DNA of 64,000 nucleotides from Echinometra lucunter. Its lineage: Eukaryota > Echinodermata > Echinoidea > Camarodonta > Echinometridae. This document shows, in pieces, positions 1-14,800 of the stretch (position 1 is the first letter of the stretch; each line of letters begins with the position of its first letter). The translations under genes and the position numbers were made by a program. The stretch is from the NCBI GenBank assembly GCA_029962745.1, contig CM057165.1:7464978-7528977 (forward strand), in the 5' to 3' direction. A model generated the notes under the pieces. The model was not told the DNA's origin, made no database searches, and worked only from the letters and a program-made list of their open reading frames with translations.

Positions 1-3000
1 ATACCCGAATATATATCAACATGTTGATTACGTCTATAAAGTCTCAGCTGTTTTTTCCTTGATATATATTTTATCTGATACTGTTCCTTGAAATCATGTC
101 CTTCCCTTTGTTTAGATGCGTATATTATTTCATTTGTTGTTGAGCAAAAAAAGCAGTGTTTAATTTCACACATTGTGCAGGTACCATAAGCAACTTCCAA
201 ATGAGTTATAAGCCCTCTGAATGAAATGGAGGGGTATTAGTGTGAGATAATGGTACATTGATGAGTCTTTGAATACTTGTACATGTAGATAGTGACCCAC
301 GCCTCTCCCCTGCCCCTTAGATCCCGCGTTACCCTTGCAATTAAACTATGAGTTAATTCCAATATCTTTTTAGCAATCACCTGCAACTGCTACTAATAAC
401 TGCACATATACAATTGCATCTGTCTACCTCTGTGGCAATTTAAGGAATAGTATAAAAAAGAAATTCAAAGGTTTTGAGCCTTGTTGCATGCCAAATGCAG
501 CGCTAATTTTTTAACATTCTATAGGAATATTGAAGAAATGAGAATTAGTAATGTGTGGTATTTATTGCTGTTTTAGGCAAATTAATAATGTTGACTGCCA
601 ACTACAATTGTAACGACAGTGCATATTTCAGTTCAGCATAGTTTGAATTTATATTGTTGAAAAATGAAAACTGTAAACTCTTTAGTTAAGATAGCAATCT
701 GCAAAAAACATAATCCATTCTGAAAAAGCATGGTCATCAGAAAGTGAAATCCTTTTTTTAAAAACGTATATGAGTCCATGCCTCAGACTGTCTATAAACG
801 TGCCAAAGTATATGAATAATTGATAGCACCTACAATTTCAGAGGATCTAAAGTAGATATTAAAGTAGCAAGCACGATCTCACCATGCTTTTTGGCTCCAT
901 TACTTTGCATTACCTCTGTCTGCAGATGAGAATGGGCTATGAAGATAATATGATAATGCTATCCAACACCTTATAACTGCTTGCCATCACTTTGTGCCTT
1001 TTTCAGCTTTGACAATAATTATCAGCAAACGGCTGCCTCGAAGATGTGAAATCTCACTATTGATTTGATCACTTTGAATTGTCTGGATTTTTAAATAAAA
1101 ACATTTTAGAAGCAAGGTATATCTTTTTTTATACAAAAGTTTCTTGAACATTCTGACATATAGAAGAGACTGCACAGGCAGATCTATATTTTTCTTGTTA
1201 CAGCTGGCAAGCATACTACATTGTAGTTCAGATTTTTAACAGCTTAAAGAAAGGGGAACAGGAAAAAATTAGATTCCATTAGGAATAAAAGGGATGAAGC
1301 AATGCTCAAATAATAATAGTGAGGAAGGTTGTTTTTTGCATGAATGTATTCGCCCTTTTTCTTTCTCTTTTGTATTACTACTAATGCCTTACTGCACATA
1401 TATGTATTTGTTTGCAGAAGTGTTGTATCTGTTGCCGTTGCATCGATTGCTGTTGCATGTTCTCATTCTGTCTAACCTGCTAATATCTATTAAATTCAGC
1501 TGCCTTGTCACATGGTTATACACCCTTTCTCTTTAGCAGCCTAGCCTTGCAAATGTACTGGGAAAATTACTAATTACTCTGCAAAGGATTTGACAATTAC
1601 AGGCAATGCTCAGTAGAGGGCTCTTTTTCTGTAGTTGGGCCTCAAGTACCTTACGTATATATTAAGGTACTTTAGTGTGGCATGATGCTTGCAAAAAATG
1701 AATTCATTTATTTGATGCATTCTTTGCAGTAAATACCCTATGTCCTCTCGAGCTGAAAATATGCAGTATCACTTCTCCCATAAGCTATGTTAAAAATTGA
1801 TATAGTGAACATGGGAAATCTTTATGTGATACCCACACTATACCTGAAATTTCTCCATTGCATTTTTACCAAGACAAAAATGAGACGTATTTTGTGGCCT
1901 GAGTATAGAGCCCTCTATGGACATTAAGTGGTGATTCTCATATCTCTGAAGTTACTGGGTTACTAAATGTAGGGCATACGAAACCATCGCTTTTGCACAA
2001 ATGACTGCATCTCGCCTATTAACACCTGTCACTTGTCTAAGATTTAACTAGTCTAGGCAGGGTTTGCAAAAGAATGCATAGTTCAGATTTTGGTGCGTGC
2101 TTACCCTAGTTACAAAGATCTCATCTGTTGGTATTGAAAAGACAAATGTTAATTGGCTAGGTGCGTCCTTTTGCTTATAAAAGAAAAAGTGATGGTTTTA
2201 TGTCTTACTGAGCTGCTCCAGTGCTAAGTTAAGCTAATGCATGATATCCATTAGCTTTCATTCAGATCTTTCGTGGCTTGTGTAGATCTGTCCAAATTCA
2301 TATTTTCTAATGACAAAATTATCATTTGGGGCCAGAAGGGCATAACTCCATGTTGAATTACATGCATTGATGTCAATCTGGCTTCAAGCAGATGTTAATG
2401 TAATAATGCATTTACAGATGGTAAAAATCCATACTGACATATCGAAAGGAAAAAACAATTGCATACATGATAGACATGGTTATGAGATATATAACAATAA
2501 ATTATGATATAATGCTGAAAATTAATGAAGTTGTTAGTTACCTAACATAACTAGGAATGAGATTATGTATGTGCATATAACATACTTTGTATGTCCTCCT
2601 TTTATGAGTGACAAAATGAATATGCCCAGTACAAATTTGTTAGTGACGAATCAGCATTTTATATTCATTTTTCTTGGATTTTTTTTTAAATTTCCATTTT
2701 GAAGGTGAACTAAAACAGATCTATACAAGCTGTTAAAGCTACTTGTATACAATGCATACCACTGGCCTGGAACTTGTCGCCATGAATATTGATTATGTAT
2801 GAATGACGTGGCCTAGTTGTATGCCAGATAAAAATCTAACTTGTTATTGTAGTTATCCTGTATAAAGAAATTGAAAATTGATAAGAGATATTCTTTTTCA
2901 TAAACAGGAGAATGGATATATATTGTGCTTAATATTAATTGCTGTCACAATAGGGACTCTAGTTGTAACCAGGCAAAAAATTAGGATTTTCTGTACAGGG

Positions 3001-5029
3001 GCTATTTTTCTTGTTTCTGTTCATTCCAAATGACATTTTGTATTGAACCCAATGGCAATTTACGGGGGCTATTTTTTACATTTTAGGGGCAAATCACCCT
3101 GTGTATTTTTTCACTGGTCATAACCGTTTGCTAGAGGAATTTTTTGGTGCTAAATTGGCAGCAAAATATGCAGTACCTAAAAAAGTTTATGCAAAACTAG
3201 TATGGCGAATCCAAACTTTCTTGTATTCGCTTTGTAATTTGTGTGAAGGAGACTAATACCGGGTAACACTATACATCTTGTTTGGTTTTTGCAGGGTTAT
3301 TGAAAAGTCAAGGTATATTACAACCTAACTTCCTTTTTTTGCTACAAGAAATAATACCTAAATCAGATAGTGGTATAATTGGTGAAGTATGTACATGGAA
3401 TTTTGTCTTCATATTACTGTCAGTTAAATTTCAGCATTCATAATATTGATTGTAGACATGTAAACCCATAGGACTCAAAATGCATTTTCACTGCACATTT
3501 GTTATTTCAGACTACAAGTAGATATGTACATTTGTCTGCAGGTTCAAATGGGGGATAAAGTAAGGTTAGGAGCCAGAAAAATTTCACATGAGCTTTGTGT
3601 CAAAGTACCTGTACATCCTTATCTGAAAGGTTAAAGGAGTCGTTGTGTGGATAAGGTTACTGTAAATTAAGACATTTCCTGGTATGCCAGAGGTGGCTGC
3701 TACATGTATGATCAATTTTTATGCAGGTTGCATACGTGCAGCAGTGAAATTTGAAGAAATTTATGACTTAAGAAGTGTTATTTGAGCTAGAAGTTTGGAC
3801 CTTATAAAATTACCACAAAGGCTTCATGAAAGTGTGTGCAATACGGGCACATGTTGATGAATGATTGATTGGAATTCATATCAATACAGTGCCATTTCAG
3901 CGAATTTCTATAAATGGCAATACATGATGGAGAAAAATCAGATATTTTATCATCTGATTAGAGCAAGGAGAGATATATATTCCTGGTATTACCTGCATAA
4001 GTTATTTTTGGCTTACAAAATTCAGAGAATTCTTGAAAAAAAAATGTTACATGAAAAGAGAAATAGGACTGAATAGTCTTTGTGGGTATAGCTGAAACCT
4101 TTATGAAAATACAGCTGGGTGGTTTTCTAAAAATGATGTTATCTTTTGATATGGAACACAAAGTTTTGTCATAAAAAGCTAAAATCGCACCGACTACATG
4201 CTTATCATTGGTGCTTTCGCATCTGTTTCTTTTTTATTTACAGGAACGCAGCCCTCTTTGCACAGGCATTAACCAGTGACTTGTCCTGATTTATATTTGA
4301 TATGACAGTTGTTATGATAATAGTTATATTAGTTATAGTTAGTTTTGCTAACTTTAGTTAAAGATTGAATCATTTTCTTGATTCCAGCAGGGGTGGCGGA
4401 ATGTCGGGCTCAGACAGTTAAAGACGCTCAGTCATGGGCTTTCATGGGGAATTTGACACCATGGGTGCTTATCCAGTAACAGGTGTTGTCCATCACTATG
4501 AGTTTTATAACCAACAGACCTTATGTAATGCTCTGTATATTCCACCCTTTGCCCCATTTGGCAAAGTCATTGTTTCATTATCCCAGGCCCGAAAATGCCT
4601 GAAGCAGGCTGAAGAATGTTTGTGGTGGGACAGCTTGCTTTGCTGTGCTCCAGAAATGTAGCTCTATTACAGGTATTTCCAGTGCTTTTCACAAAACCTG
4701 GTGTCAGCAAATTATGATCCACTTCCCATGAAAGCCTACGACTGAATGTCTTTAAAGTGGAGGGGTACCTATTGTTCAGCAGACAAAAGGTGCCCCTCCA
4801 TTTCCTTTGTCCAAACCTGACATTCTGCCGCCTCTGGATTCCAGCCTCAGTTGTCTTTAGTAAAGAGTATTGTGTAAAGTAATAAATGGTGCAGGTAAGG
4901 TGGGCCCCTATGGAAATCTGCTTCTGCTCCTAGAGTGTTCCACCCGTGAAAAGAAAAACAGAATAAATGAATGATTATGACTTGGTAGTAAATGATACGG
5001 TATGATCTTTCTATTTGCCTGGTATCTAG
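1..5029. other. upstream intron of the Cav2 gene, no exon seen
   Basis: No stretch in these 5 kb translates to the expected upstream channel segments (IIS1-IIS5). I infer that the intron before the first exon at 5030 extends beyond the window edge. The sequence is AT-rich with scattered CATGTA words. Between about 2990 and 3100 a 'GGGGCTATTTTT'-like phrase occurs twice, probably a decayed repeat. The only well-structured element is the inverted-repeat element at 4381-4841. Short open frames here show no channel motif or coding bias. Confidence 0.6.
4381..4841. repeat. foldback/MITE-like inverted-repeat element
   Basis: The left end (ATTCCAGCAGGGGTGGCGGA, then ATGTC) is matched in reverse complement by the right end (GACATTCTGCCGCCTCTGGATT). 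Internal arms also pair: TTTCATGGGGAA near 4440 with TTCCCATGAAAGCC near 4725, and TTAAAGACGCTCAGTC with GACTGAATGTCTTTAAA. The frame open at 4434-4661 lies inside the arms and is not supported as a gene. It ends about 190 bp upstream of the first channel exon. Confidence 0.7.
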
Positions 5030-5108
5030 CTTCAATTATGATGCGACACAGCCAAAACCTTCCAGTAATTTTGACACCTTCTGGATAGCACTCATAACAG
5101 TATTTCAG
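5030..5108 (+). CDS. Cav2 exon: IIS5-pore loop start
   Basis: 79 nt, between an acceptor (TATCTAG) and donor GTAAGC. It starts with the third base of a codon and ends in phase 0. It reads [18 protein letters not shown] then IALITVFQ, the family's FNFD...NFDTF...TVFQ stretch after IIS5, leading into the pore helix. The polypyrimidine tract is poor (TTTCTATTTGCCTGGTATCTAG). Confidence 0.93.
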
Positions 5109-5795
5109 GTAAGCAGGAAAATTCCTGTGGATTTTTTTTTTCTTGTGTGTGTTTGAGATTTCTCACAAAATGTTCTGCCTTCACGATTCTCCCCCTCATC
5201 TTACATTTGCATTTTTTTTTCATTTGCTTATTGTTGGAGATGGATAATGGCAATCTTATTTACTTTCAATCAAAATGTTAATTGTGCATAATTATGTTAG
5301 AAAACAAAATTTATATATGTTAGGCTTTTTTGGAGAGAATATATTTTAGATGAAATTGATTTTGTGTCACAATGGCATATCACATATTTTCAGTTTTTCA
5401 GAATTTTCTGCTCTGTGTTATACTTTACTTACAGTAATGATTTTACTTTTCTTGTGATTGTTCGGTGAATCAAGACATAAACAATCATGATTACCTTATA
5501 TAGCGTATTCTCTTCATTGATCATAATTTTGTTTATCTGTGTATAAAAAAAATTAAATTTGATCCAACTATTCAAAAGCAGAAAAAACAAACTGATTATA
5601 ACTTTTTCCTCTCTCTCTCTTTCTCTCTTTTTATATCTCTTGTTCTCTCACTCGTTCTGTCCCTATTCCACTCTCTCTCTCTCTCCCTCTGTATTCCACT
5701 CTCCCTCTCAAATTTCTTTCACTCGCCTCTCTCGCTCCCTGTTGCCCTCTCTCTTCCTCTCTTGCTCTCTCTCTCTCCCCCTCTCCCTGTCTATC

Positions 5796-5854
<59 letters not shown>

Positions 5855-8800
5855 GTCTCTGTATAGATCCTAACTGGAGAGGACTGGAATGCAGTGATGT
5901 ATCAGGGCATCAAGTCCCAGGGTGGGGTACCGAACGGAATGTGGGCGAGTATCTACTTCGTCATTCTGGTGCTATTTGGCAACTGTATCCTTTTATTCCT
6001 CACCATTCAGACACACTCTCAATGAGGAAACTTTTATTCACTATCTATAGTATTTATGACTTGAAGAACTGCATGCTGCTCTGAAAAATTTGTAATTAAG
6101 TCAAATTTTTGCAGTACTACTTGTATATTCATAGGTGGAGAGTTTTAATTTCAGGTTATCATGTGGCATTAGTTTTTACCTGAATGCACTTGTTTGTCCT
6201 AGTTCAAGTATAGTAAGAGCACAATATGGAGAAATTCTTTGAGTAATAGAACAAGAGCGCACTGTAGCAGTAGTCATGATAAAGAGTGACCTATTTTACC
6301 AGAACATAGTGTGTATCACTGCATACTAAGAAGTAAAGCTTCTTATCATAAGTCAGAGCCCAATTTGACCCCAGCCTAGAGCGGGATTCCCGCTCATGTC
6401 TTTTGGTCCACTGTCTTCCCATTCCTCCATAGACAAAACAACTGGGGATCAGGAAAGCCAATGTGAATACCTGGGCATGGAGAAGCTGATAAAAACCAAT
6501 GAACGTGCCTTTAGATAAGCTACCTACTATCAGTATCATTTTTATCTTTTATACTGAATACCCAGGTATATTCATGAACAGGAATGAATGATCTAGTAAT
6601 ACCACCTGATGCAATAATAATTTGGCATAGAATGTCTATTTTTCCTGTGAAGTTTAGACTAATGTCTTGGCCAGCAAGGTCTCAAGTTGTTTTTCCTTAG
6701 CTTGGGATGACCCCATTCCCACAGACACACTGTTGAATGTCTTCCTTGCCATTGCCGTGGACAATCTCGCCAACGCCCAGGAGCTGACCAAGCTGGACCA
6801 GGAGGAGGATGAGGAGAACCGGGAGGCTGCTGCCAGGGAGCTCCAGGAGCTCCAGGCTCAACAGACACCCAACCTGAGCAGGAGAGGCTCTCCCAATCCT
6901 GATCATCTACCGATGTAAGTGAACTCTCTGATGTTCCACTCACATAATATTCCTGTTGCCAAATTTTATTTCAAAAGGGTAGTTTTCTTACTGCTGTAAG
7001 TACATAATTACTACTTGCAGATGATAAATGTGTTATCACATAGCCTTTTAAGACCTGAAAGTGGGTTAATACTCAGTGTAAATCCTTATGTTAACTGGTT
7101 ACTATTATTGTGTCCGCTGGCTCTTGTTACACACCTGCAATTGTGCTAATCAGCACACACAGCAAATGGAAGGTTATACATGTAGGCAGAAAGATTTGCT
7201 TGGTCACAACCTTTCTTGCATAAGCGCAGTGGCTCACTGGGAGGGAACAGGTATTGCAGTCTTGAGGCCAGAACTCAAAAGTTGAAATGCGAGAGCCATA
7301 TGCGAAGGCATTAATTGTTCCTCCAGTCGCAAGTCCAACAGATAAGATGCAGACATTCTGATCTACTACCTATTTTACTTCAGATGTACATGTTTTTCCT
7401 TTCTAATAATGTTGCCTTCATTCCGAAAGCAACTTGTACTTCCTTGTTGTCAAGTATCACAATCTAAAAACATCCCACCTCTCCTCTTCATTTCAGCGAG
7501 GATGGCACCAACATACAGCTGAATGACATGAAAGACCCACAGAGGATGAACGGAGATCATAACGGAGAGATGGCGGAAGAAGGTAAGCACTCTCAGTACA
7601 GACTCTATCAGGGGAGGGGCTGTGCACAGCACTGGGGTGACGACTGGATTAAGGGTGTGGCCGTGATAAAAAAATAGAAGTGTTAGCAAAGATGGAGTTC
7701 TGGACAATTTGGTCATCCCAAAAAGATCTACTTTTATTGAGAGTATATATCCAAATTAGATATCATTTTAGGGAATTGGTCCAGCCTTGAATAAATTCAC
7801 AAGTGAGGTGGCTAAGTATTTGTAGATGTCATTTAAATTTTTGCTTTCTAAAACTCTTCCTTGTTTCCACTTAGGAATTATTGAATAGACTAATCTTTCT
7901 ATTTGTCTATTTTGTAATTTGAGTTTGGGGTTAGAAATTTGTTGGAACTCCAGGATATCCTTTTTTTCTTTTAAAAGTTTGGGGGAGAGCTCTGCAAATT
8001 TAAGTTTTCCAGCCAAAATTCTGCTCAACCCTTCGGACACAAAAATATTTGCTCTTGCCTTGGTTGACTTTTTCCATACAGTAAATCTGCAATCGTATTT
8101 ACAAGAAAAAATGGCATTGTAAGGGAATTCCTTGTTCTGTGAATTTTGTCATCTGTATTGAGAAATATAAACTACCTGGTGAATTATATGTTCTTTTTTC
8201 ATACTTACCCAGTTTGGTTGATCTGAAAGAAAGGTTCATTAATGATAAGATGGACAAATTGTCAAGGTTGATTTAAAATGTCCAAATGATGCATTTTAGA
8301 ATAGATTGATTTATAGTGATTATATTATATATGTATATATTTCCCATGTCCACAATGTTCCACTGAGATACAAATTACAGTTTGTCCTTGATGGGATTAG
8401 GGTCAAGAATCCACTTGTAGTATTATTTTCTCCTTCTGAAAGATATCGACCCTGTCATGGAACGATAAGGGCCTCTTTCCACGTAAAGCTGATTATCCCA
8501 TCGCAGTACAGTGTCTCCTTTAAATGACACTTTTGCAGTGTCTTTGATACAGAATGCTAAAAATGATATGTTATACATGAGCAGAAAGAAAAAAAAATTC
8601 ACAGCCAATTTTGCATCTATTATCAATTCAGTATATTGTGCTCTCCTCCAATTAGAGCAATTTAGTTGTAACTAATCATTAAGCTCTGTAGATTGGAAAT
8701 GCAATGAAAATTATATGATCACTATTTTGTGTGCAAATTGACAATTTTACTGTTGAATTGTACAGTCTTCCTTCACATCAGTTCATGTTATAGCTGGTAT

Positions 8801-11800
8801 GTTTGATTTTTTTCTTTCAAACCATGAAGGAGTAGAAAAATCATAATAATTGCTGCTAATTTAAGGAGCAAAAGCTGATTAAGTTAGCTATAAGGAAAAC
8901 TCTGTACTGCTTTGGGTTAATGCCCTCATATGGATCTGGGGCAGCATGACTTCTTTCACCATTTGAAGTGCAACCATGTAGTATCTTCATGTATCATGTC
9001 AGGTGGTATGGGGACCTAACAGTCATGCGCATTCTATGTAGATACATAACAGTTGAGGCTTGTTCAGACATGCGGCAAGAAACCACTTTACCAGATCATT
9101 GTGGTTTTTGTATGTACTAAATGACTGACAAGTGGTTTAGAGTTTTTTGAAGTGGTTTTTGTCTGCATATGTGAACAATGCTTTAAGTGTCTGGTTTGTC
9201 TTGGCCGTACTAACACTCATGAATTCTGGACCATTGCATGCCATACTTAAGACTACTTCCTTCATATGATCATACACCTTCTAAATTGGTAATGAACTTC
9301 TAAACAAACAAAAAAAATTCTAAGTTTACATGTATTTACCTAGGAATCATTGTTTCCTTTGCCTTTATTCTTTTCATTGCTTCTGTTGATAATATGCTCA
9401 CTCATTAATTACTGGTCAAGAAAAGGTTAAGCTAACTTAAATGCCCACAGGCTGAATGTTGTTTTTTACTGTGTTTAAAAGTTAAATTAAGGGAAGAAAA
9501 CTGCTTTGAAGGCACTTTCTTTTGTTGTACTCAAAAGCACTTTTCCTTTTTAAATATATAGTTTACTGTAACCTGCTTTGCCAATTTTAGTGGCTGAATT
9601 TTGGTTCGATTGATTTTTATATCTCATTAGGATATTGCTGAAATACATGTAAACTTGTGGTAAAATGTATGAGAAAAATGCGTTGAATGGAATTGAATGA
9701 AGACTTTGCAGTACATTTACGCTGTTCAGTTTAAAGAATTGGATCGATCTGTGTTCATGCATTCTTTTTTGCACTGCAATTACACTATGCTTCATTTACA
9801 TGTATGTAAAGATACTGGTAACAATCACATGATGCCATGGGTTGCAATATGCATAAATTTGTCTGATACATGTGTATGTCCATGGTGTAAGGCATTCTAA
9901 CACAGTGGTGTCTGGGATCTTCTACTAATTCCAAATGTACAAATCACAGGAATGCTTGTGTGATCATGATTCATTGTATAACATGCGTATAATGTACCTG
10001 GGCAAATCCAAGCTATTTTGCACATGTTTACGGGTTTATCATGATTGGATTTCATTATAAACTCCCACTTTCCATAGAGCTTGGTAAGTGTAAATGTGTA
10101 TCCGGGGAGCATTTCATGAAGTGTCGGGTCAGTGATTTTTACTGACAAATTTGCTCTCAGCCAATCAAATGCAAGGATTTCAGTAGCTTAGAACACACTT
10201 TGTTAGTAAAAAACACTGACAAAACACTTAATGTATCAAGCTTGTATTAGCTGTATTACAGGTACATGTACATCAGACACAATGATAGATAAAAAGGTAT
10301 TTAAATGTCAGTTTTGATAAACTCAGAACTCTGCAAAATACCTAAGACACCAAAATGATCACATATCTTGGACATGCCTGTCTTTAGGCAGCTTTGTTTG
10401 GTCAGTAACGGATTGCAGGATGGATGACCATAAGATTATAAGTTGTAAAAGAACCTTTCTTGTAAAGCTTAATCAAGGCCTTGAAGTGTCCTTCAGTCAT
10501 GTGGAACACTGCATAGTAATGTTGAAAATTGCAAAGTTCTGCTATAGTGTGTACATTGTACATTTATATGTAGCTTTGAAAATAGAATTATTGCATGTGT
10601 TTAGTGTGGGTTGTCATGGTATGTGGCTCTTTCATCAGGTATATATAAGTGAATGTTAAAAAAATTATTAAACTAATTTAATTTTCATGAAGAAAATGTC
10701 AGTTCAGGTAAATTACTTCCGGGAGAATCTAAGCTTTTTATGTCTTGTACATATGTATTTATTTGTCTTCCATTGTATTGCCTTTACATACCAAACCATC
10801 TGTATGTACATGTATGTTTCATTTGTAATTCATTGCTACATGTACATTAGGCACAGCTGTATAGGTTTCCATCTGCATATGAGCTAGCCAATTAGGCATT
10901 TTGCTTGCCGTATACTCTTCCACGTTCTTGCTTCAATATATCGGCTGCTCCTCTTTGCATTGGCCTTATGGGATCTGTCATCGCTTCATGTTTAAAATAA
11001 TCACTTGCATGCCCCCCCCCCACTTCATCACTCATCGCATCCAGGTAAACATACCATACATCTATGCATGCCATGCTAATTGGTAGATAGAATGCATGCC
11101 AAGGTTTGTTGGACTAACACACTAACCACTAGCCCTTCTTGTTTCCATGCAATCCCACCCAACAGAATAACTGACCAGTGGGTAAAAAACACGATCCCTT
11201 TGAATTTTAAGTGACATCACTTGTCAACATTTTAAAAAATCCCATCACTCCTTCAAATCCATTTTTATATCCATGATCCAATTTCCTCTTTGTTTCTTTT
11301 CATATCTATCTACCTACTCTCCAGTTATTATCTAGGTTTAAATCTATGTCCCTTTTCTTTCCATTTTTTTTCTTCTTTTGAACACTTGTACAGTAAAGAA
11401 ATATAGTGAACTTGTTCTAAGCAAGATATATTTTGATATAGTGCTGCCGATTGTAAATTATTTGTTTAAGTTTTGGAATAAAACAAGAGAAGGAAAGACA
11501 TTCAAGATTCCAGTGGCATAACCTTGTGGGGGCAGAAAAGTATAAGTTATAAAAAAGTCTGGAAAATCCCTGGAAAATCATGTCATTGCAGCAACATTTG
11601 TAAATCACTGGTATCAAAATAGAAATAAACTACATTCGAATTTTATTAAGGGGGGCAACTACCCCTCAAGCCCCCCTCCCCTCCCTGATCAGTACACCAG
11701 TGCAAGATTCTGTCAATCACTGAAACTAATCCTGAAGAAGGGATTCTTGCTAATCCTTAATTTATATTTCACACTGGACCCTGGAAAGTGAATTAAAACT

Positions 11801-14800
11801 GTTTTCCTATATGGTCTTACTTTATCTCCAATTTCATATATCATACATATATTCAAAATGGCCTAAATAAATTATGCTACTAAAGTCTGTTTATTCCAAA
11901 CCAGTTTATTTCTTCTTTATTTCTTCTTTATTTATCCTTTGTGACATGATGAATTTTCCAGTTGTGGATAGATCTACTTCTAGCTTGTTCACACTTCTAC
12001 TACATGTATTTTCTATTTTCTACCACTACTGTTTACTGCTTCATGTATGTGTATTTATCATTTTTTAAAGTGAGATATTTCTTCCTTCAACTTTTTTTTA
12101 TATTTCCTCTTTGCTAGTTGTCATTTTCCACTTAGATTCTTTTGGAATCATGTTCCCATCTCTGTATAAGAATCTTACTTAATGCGCCATTCTCACTCAT
12201 AATCCCCCCCCCCCCTTTATTCTTTCATCTCAACCTTTGCCATGCCTTTTCCCAGAGGCCTACATGAAGCATGTAGAAGCCCATACCCCCATTACGCTAT
12301 CTTCAGCTGAAATGTCCTATTCCCACCAGAAAGTAGAAAGTAGGCCTCTGTCACCTCTTTTCTTTCTTGATTATTCACCCCTCCTTTCTCTTGCCATGGG
12401 AGCTTCTGAGCTTGCGAGCTTGCAAATGAAAGTCCATCCACTCATCCTTGTATCTTTGTCCAAGTATAAGAAAGTAGGCCCCGGGCACCTACATCTCCCT
12501 CCCACACTCCCCAACTCCCACCCCCACCCCCACCCCCCTCCTCCAGCTCCCTTTCATTTTCCACCTTTCTTTCTTGCTGATACCCTGGGAACCCAGCAAA
12601 TGGAAGCCCACCGTCTTCTCCCCTTTATGTTTTTCACGGATCTCCTCTTCTCCATTCCCAACAAAAGCTAGGGTCCCCAAGAGCCTATATCCCTATCCTT
12701 TCTCTCTGTCTAACAAAAGACACCTTGCTCCCCAATACCTCTTAGATGACTCCCAAGACGCCCAGAGCAAGAGCTGCTTCCGGAGGGTCTATCATCAGCT
12801 CAATGTCCACGGCATCCCCTGGCCGTGCCCGTCCTGCGATAATTGTCAGTGTCCTTGTGTATGTCAGTGTACCTGTTCCTGTCACATGAGAGAGAACGGC
12901 AAAGACACCAAAGAACAAGGTCCTTACTCACCTTCTTCACTGTGGTATTCTTTTCTTACTTATAAAAATTATGATTTGTTTTGTTTTTCTTGATGATAAG
13001 TTTGTGGAATGTTTGATTTCAATTTGTTTGTGAAAACCATGCATCCAGTATGCTGTCATATGAAAGCTTGTTTTGTGACTAAACTTTGTGGCACAAGTAA
13101 GTGTTAAAAACTATGAGAGAGTTGTATTTTTGGTTTCATGTTCAGACTGTTTGTTTGTCTTGTGACTAAAATATGTAATTACAAGTAAACAAATTGTGGA
13201 CTTAATTATTTCATCTAGCAGACTCTGACAGTATTATTAGTATCACATTGCAATGTTAAACACTAACAGTAAACATACAGGTCCTAACAGACGCTGTCAG
13301 AGTTTCATTGGCACTGAGACTATTGTTCTGGATGATGACGTACGTACAGTCTATTCACTGCATTTAAAGGTAGTCATTTCTATGTGGTAGTATCCAACCA
13401 AAGGCACATTTACCCCTTGGTGGTTGTGTTGGTGTGACATGCATTTAGAAAAAAAGGAAAAATGTCATTCAGAGACTCATTGCAGAGAAATTTGTTTGGC
13501 TCCAGCTTGCCCGCACACAATGTATGCACTTTCTCCACCCCTGAAGGAGCATTCCAGCCAGGCGCCATTTTACAGGTGCTCACAATGCTAAACAAATCCT
13601 AATGACTTTTGCATCTTACTGGGTACCCACTTAACACCGGAGTGGAGAGTGCAAATGAAGATTCATATTCTGCCAAAGGACATTATAGTGCTGCTGCAGG
13701 GATATGAACCCCATACCTTGTGGTTCAAAGTCCGGAGACTTATCCACTGGACTACAACACCTCTAGTCAGGCAAGAGCGAGTTTATATGGCAGTACATGA
13801 GTGAGAAAAGAGTGCTGCATACAGTCAGGCAAGAAAGAGTATGCTACATGCATGTTTTACCTTTTCAGGCCACAGTGCTAGAAGATGTGGCAACACTCCA
13901 AGACTTATCTTCTCATGTCAAAATGAAGTGCATCATTTTACTCTGGGATATTGTGCAGATGAAAAGGAAAAAATGTTTGGAACCACAGTATCTAGATGTA
14001 AAAGAGCAGATGCCGCAACTTATGCTGTACTTACAGACATGCCTTTTTGCATTTGAAGGGGTTAACCCATTCGTGACAGGAATTATTTAAAGCCTAATTT
14101 GATCAGCTTTTATTCTTCAAATTGGCAACACCAACATTTTTATTTTATTGCTACATTTTTCTTATAAAACGTCATGTATCTGAAATGAATATCAATTAAG
14201 AAATTATGAGAAGTCAAAAAGTTGCCAATTTGCAGGGGAAAACGTTGATTTTAAACTTTCTATCACATTGCCAATTTAAGGATTTTAATGCTTATTTTCC
14301 TTTAAAAATTTTCAGCATCAAACAACAAATATTGACGCAACCAAAATGGACACAGTTTGTGTAGAATATTTTGCTCTTTCTGCTCATGTATTTGGTATGA
14401 TTTTTAGGGCTTTGCATCAAAAGATATTAGACCAAACCACAAAATGTGGACCTCTGTCATGAATGGGTTAGTGAAGTGTGAAATGCAGCAGATATAGTGC
14501 GTTGGTCATCCGTTTCATGCTGCTTCTGAAGGAATAGCCAAAAGATATCCATGGGGATAAAACACAGGAGGACATTGCTCTTGCCTGTTCCATATTAAAG
14601 CAGGTTGGGAGACCATTAATGATGACCAGTGCGATGGGTTCCCACTGGACACTACTGAAAAAAGATCCTCAGAACTGAACAATGTGAAGTCCCTAGTGCT
14701 CCAGTCTTAACTAGATTGTAATGTAGCCAAGTGGATTTGATATCCTTTGAAGGTTTCCATGGTGGTAGAACACATGGAAGTAGAAGGTTTCACAGTACAC

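Noticed and set aside
4434..4661. 75-aa open frame (MGFHGEF...)
   Set aside because: Lies inside an inverted-repeat element; no splice or family support.
5559..5873. 104-aa Ser/Leu-rich frame
   Set aside because: Translation of the CT microsatellite before a channel exon.
7768..8040. 90-aa reverse frame ending KAGPIP
   Set aside because: Looks vaguely protein-like (Lys-rich), possibly a transposon relic, but AT-rich, isolated and unrecognised.
12489..12680. Reverse and forward frames rich in Gly-Val or His-Pro
   Set aside because: Low-complexity translation of a CCCCCA repeat.
13281..13339. Possible exon (G)[19 protein letters not shown] with donor GTACGT
   Set aside because: No polypyrimidine tract; it ends in phase 0, which does not fit the next exon's phase, unless the weaker donor four bases on is used. 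Too weak to list.
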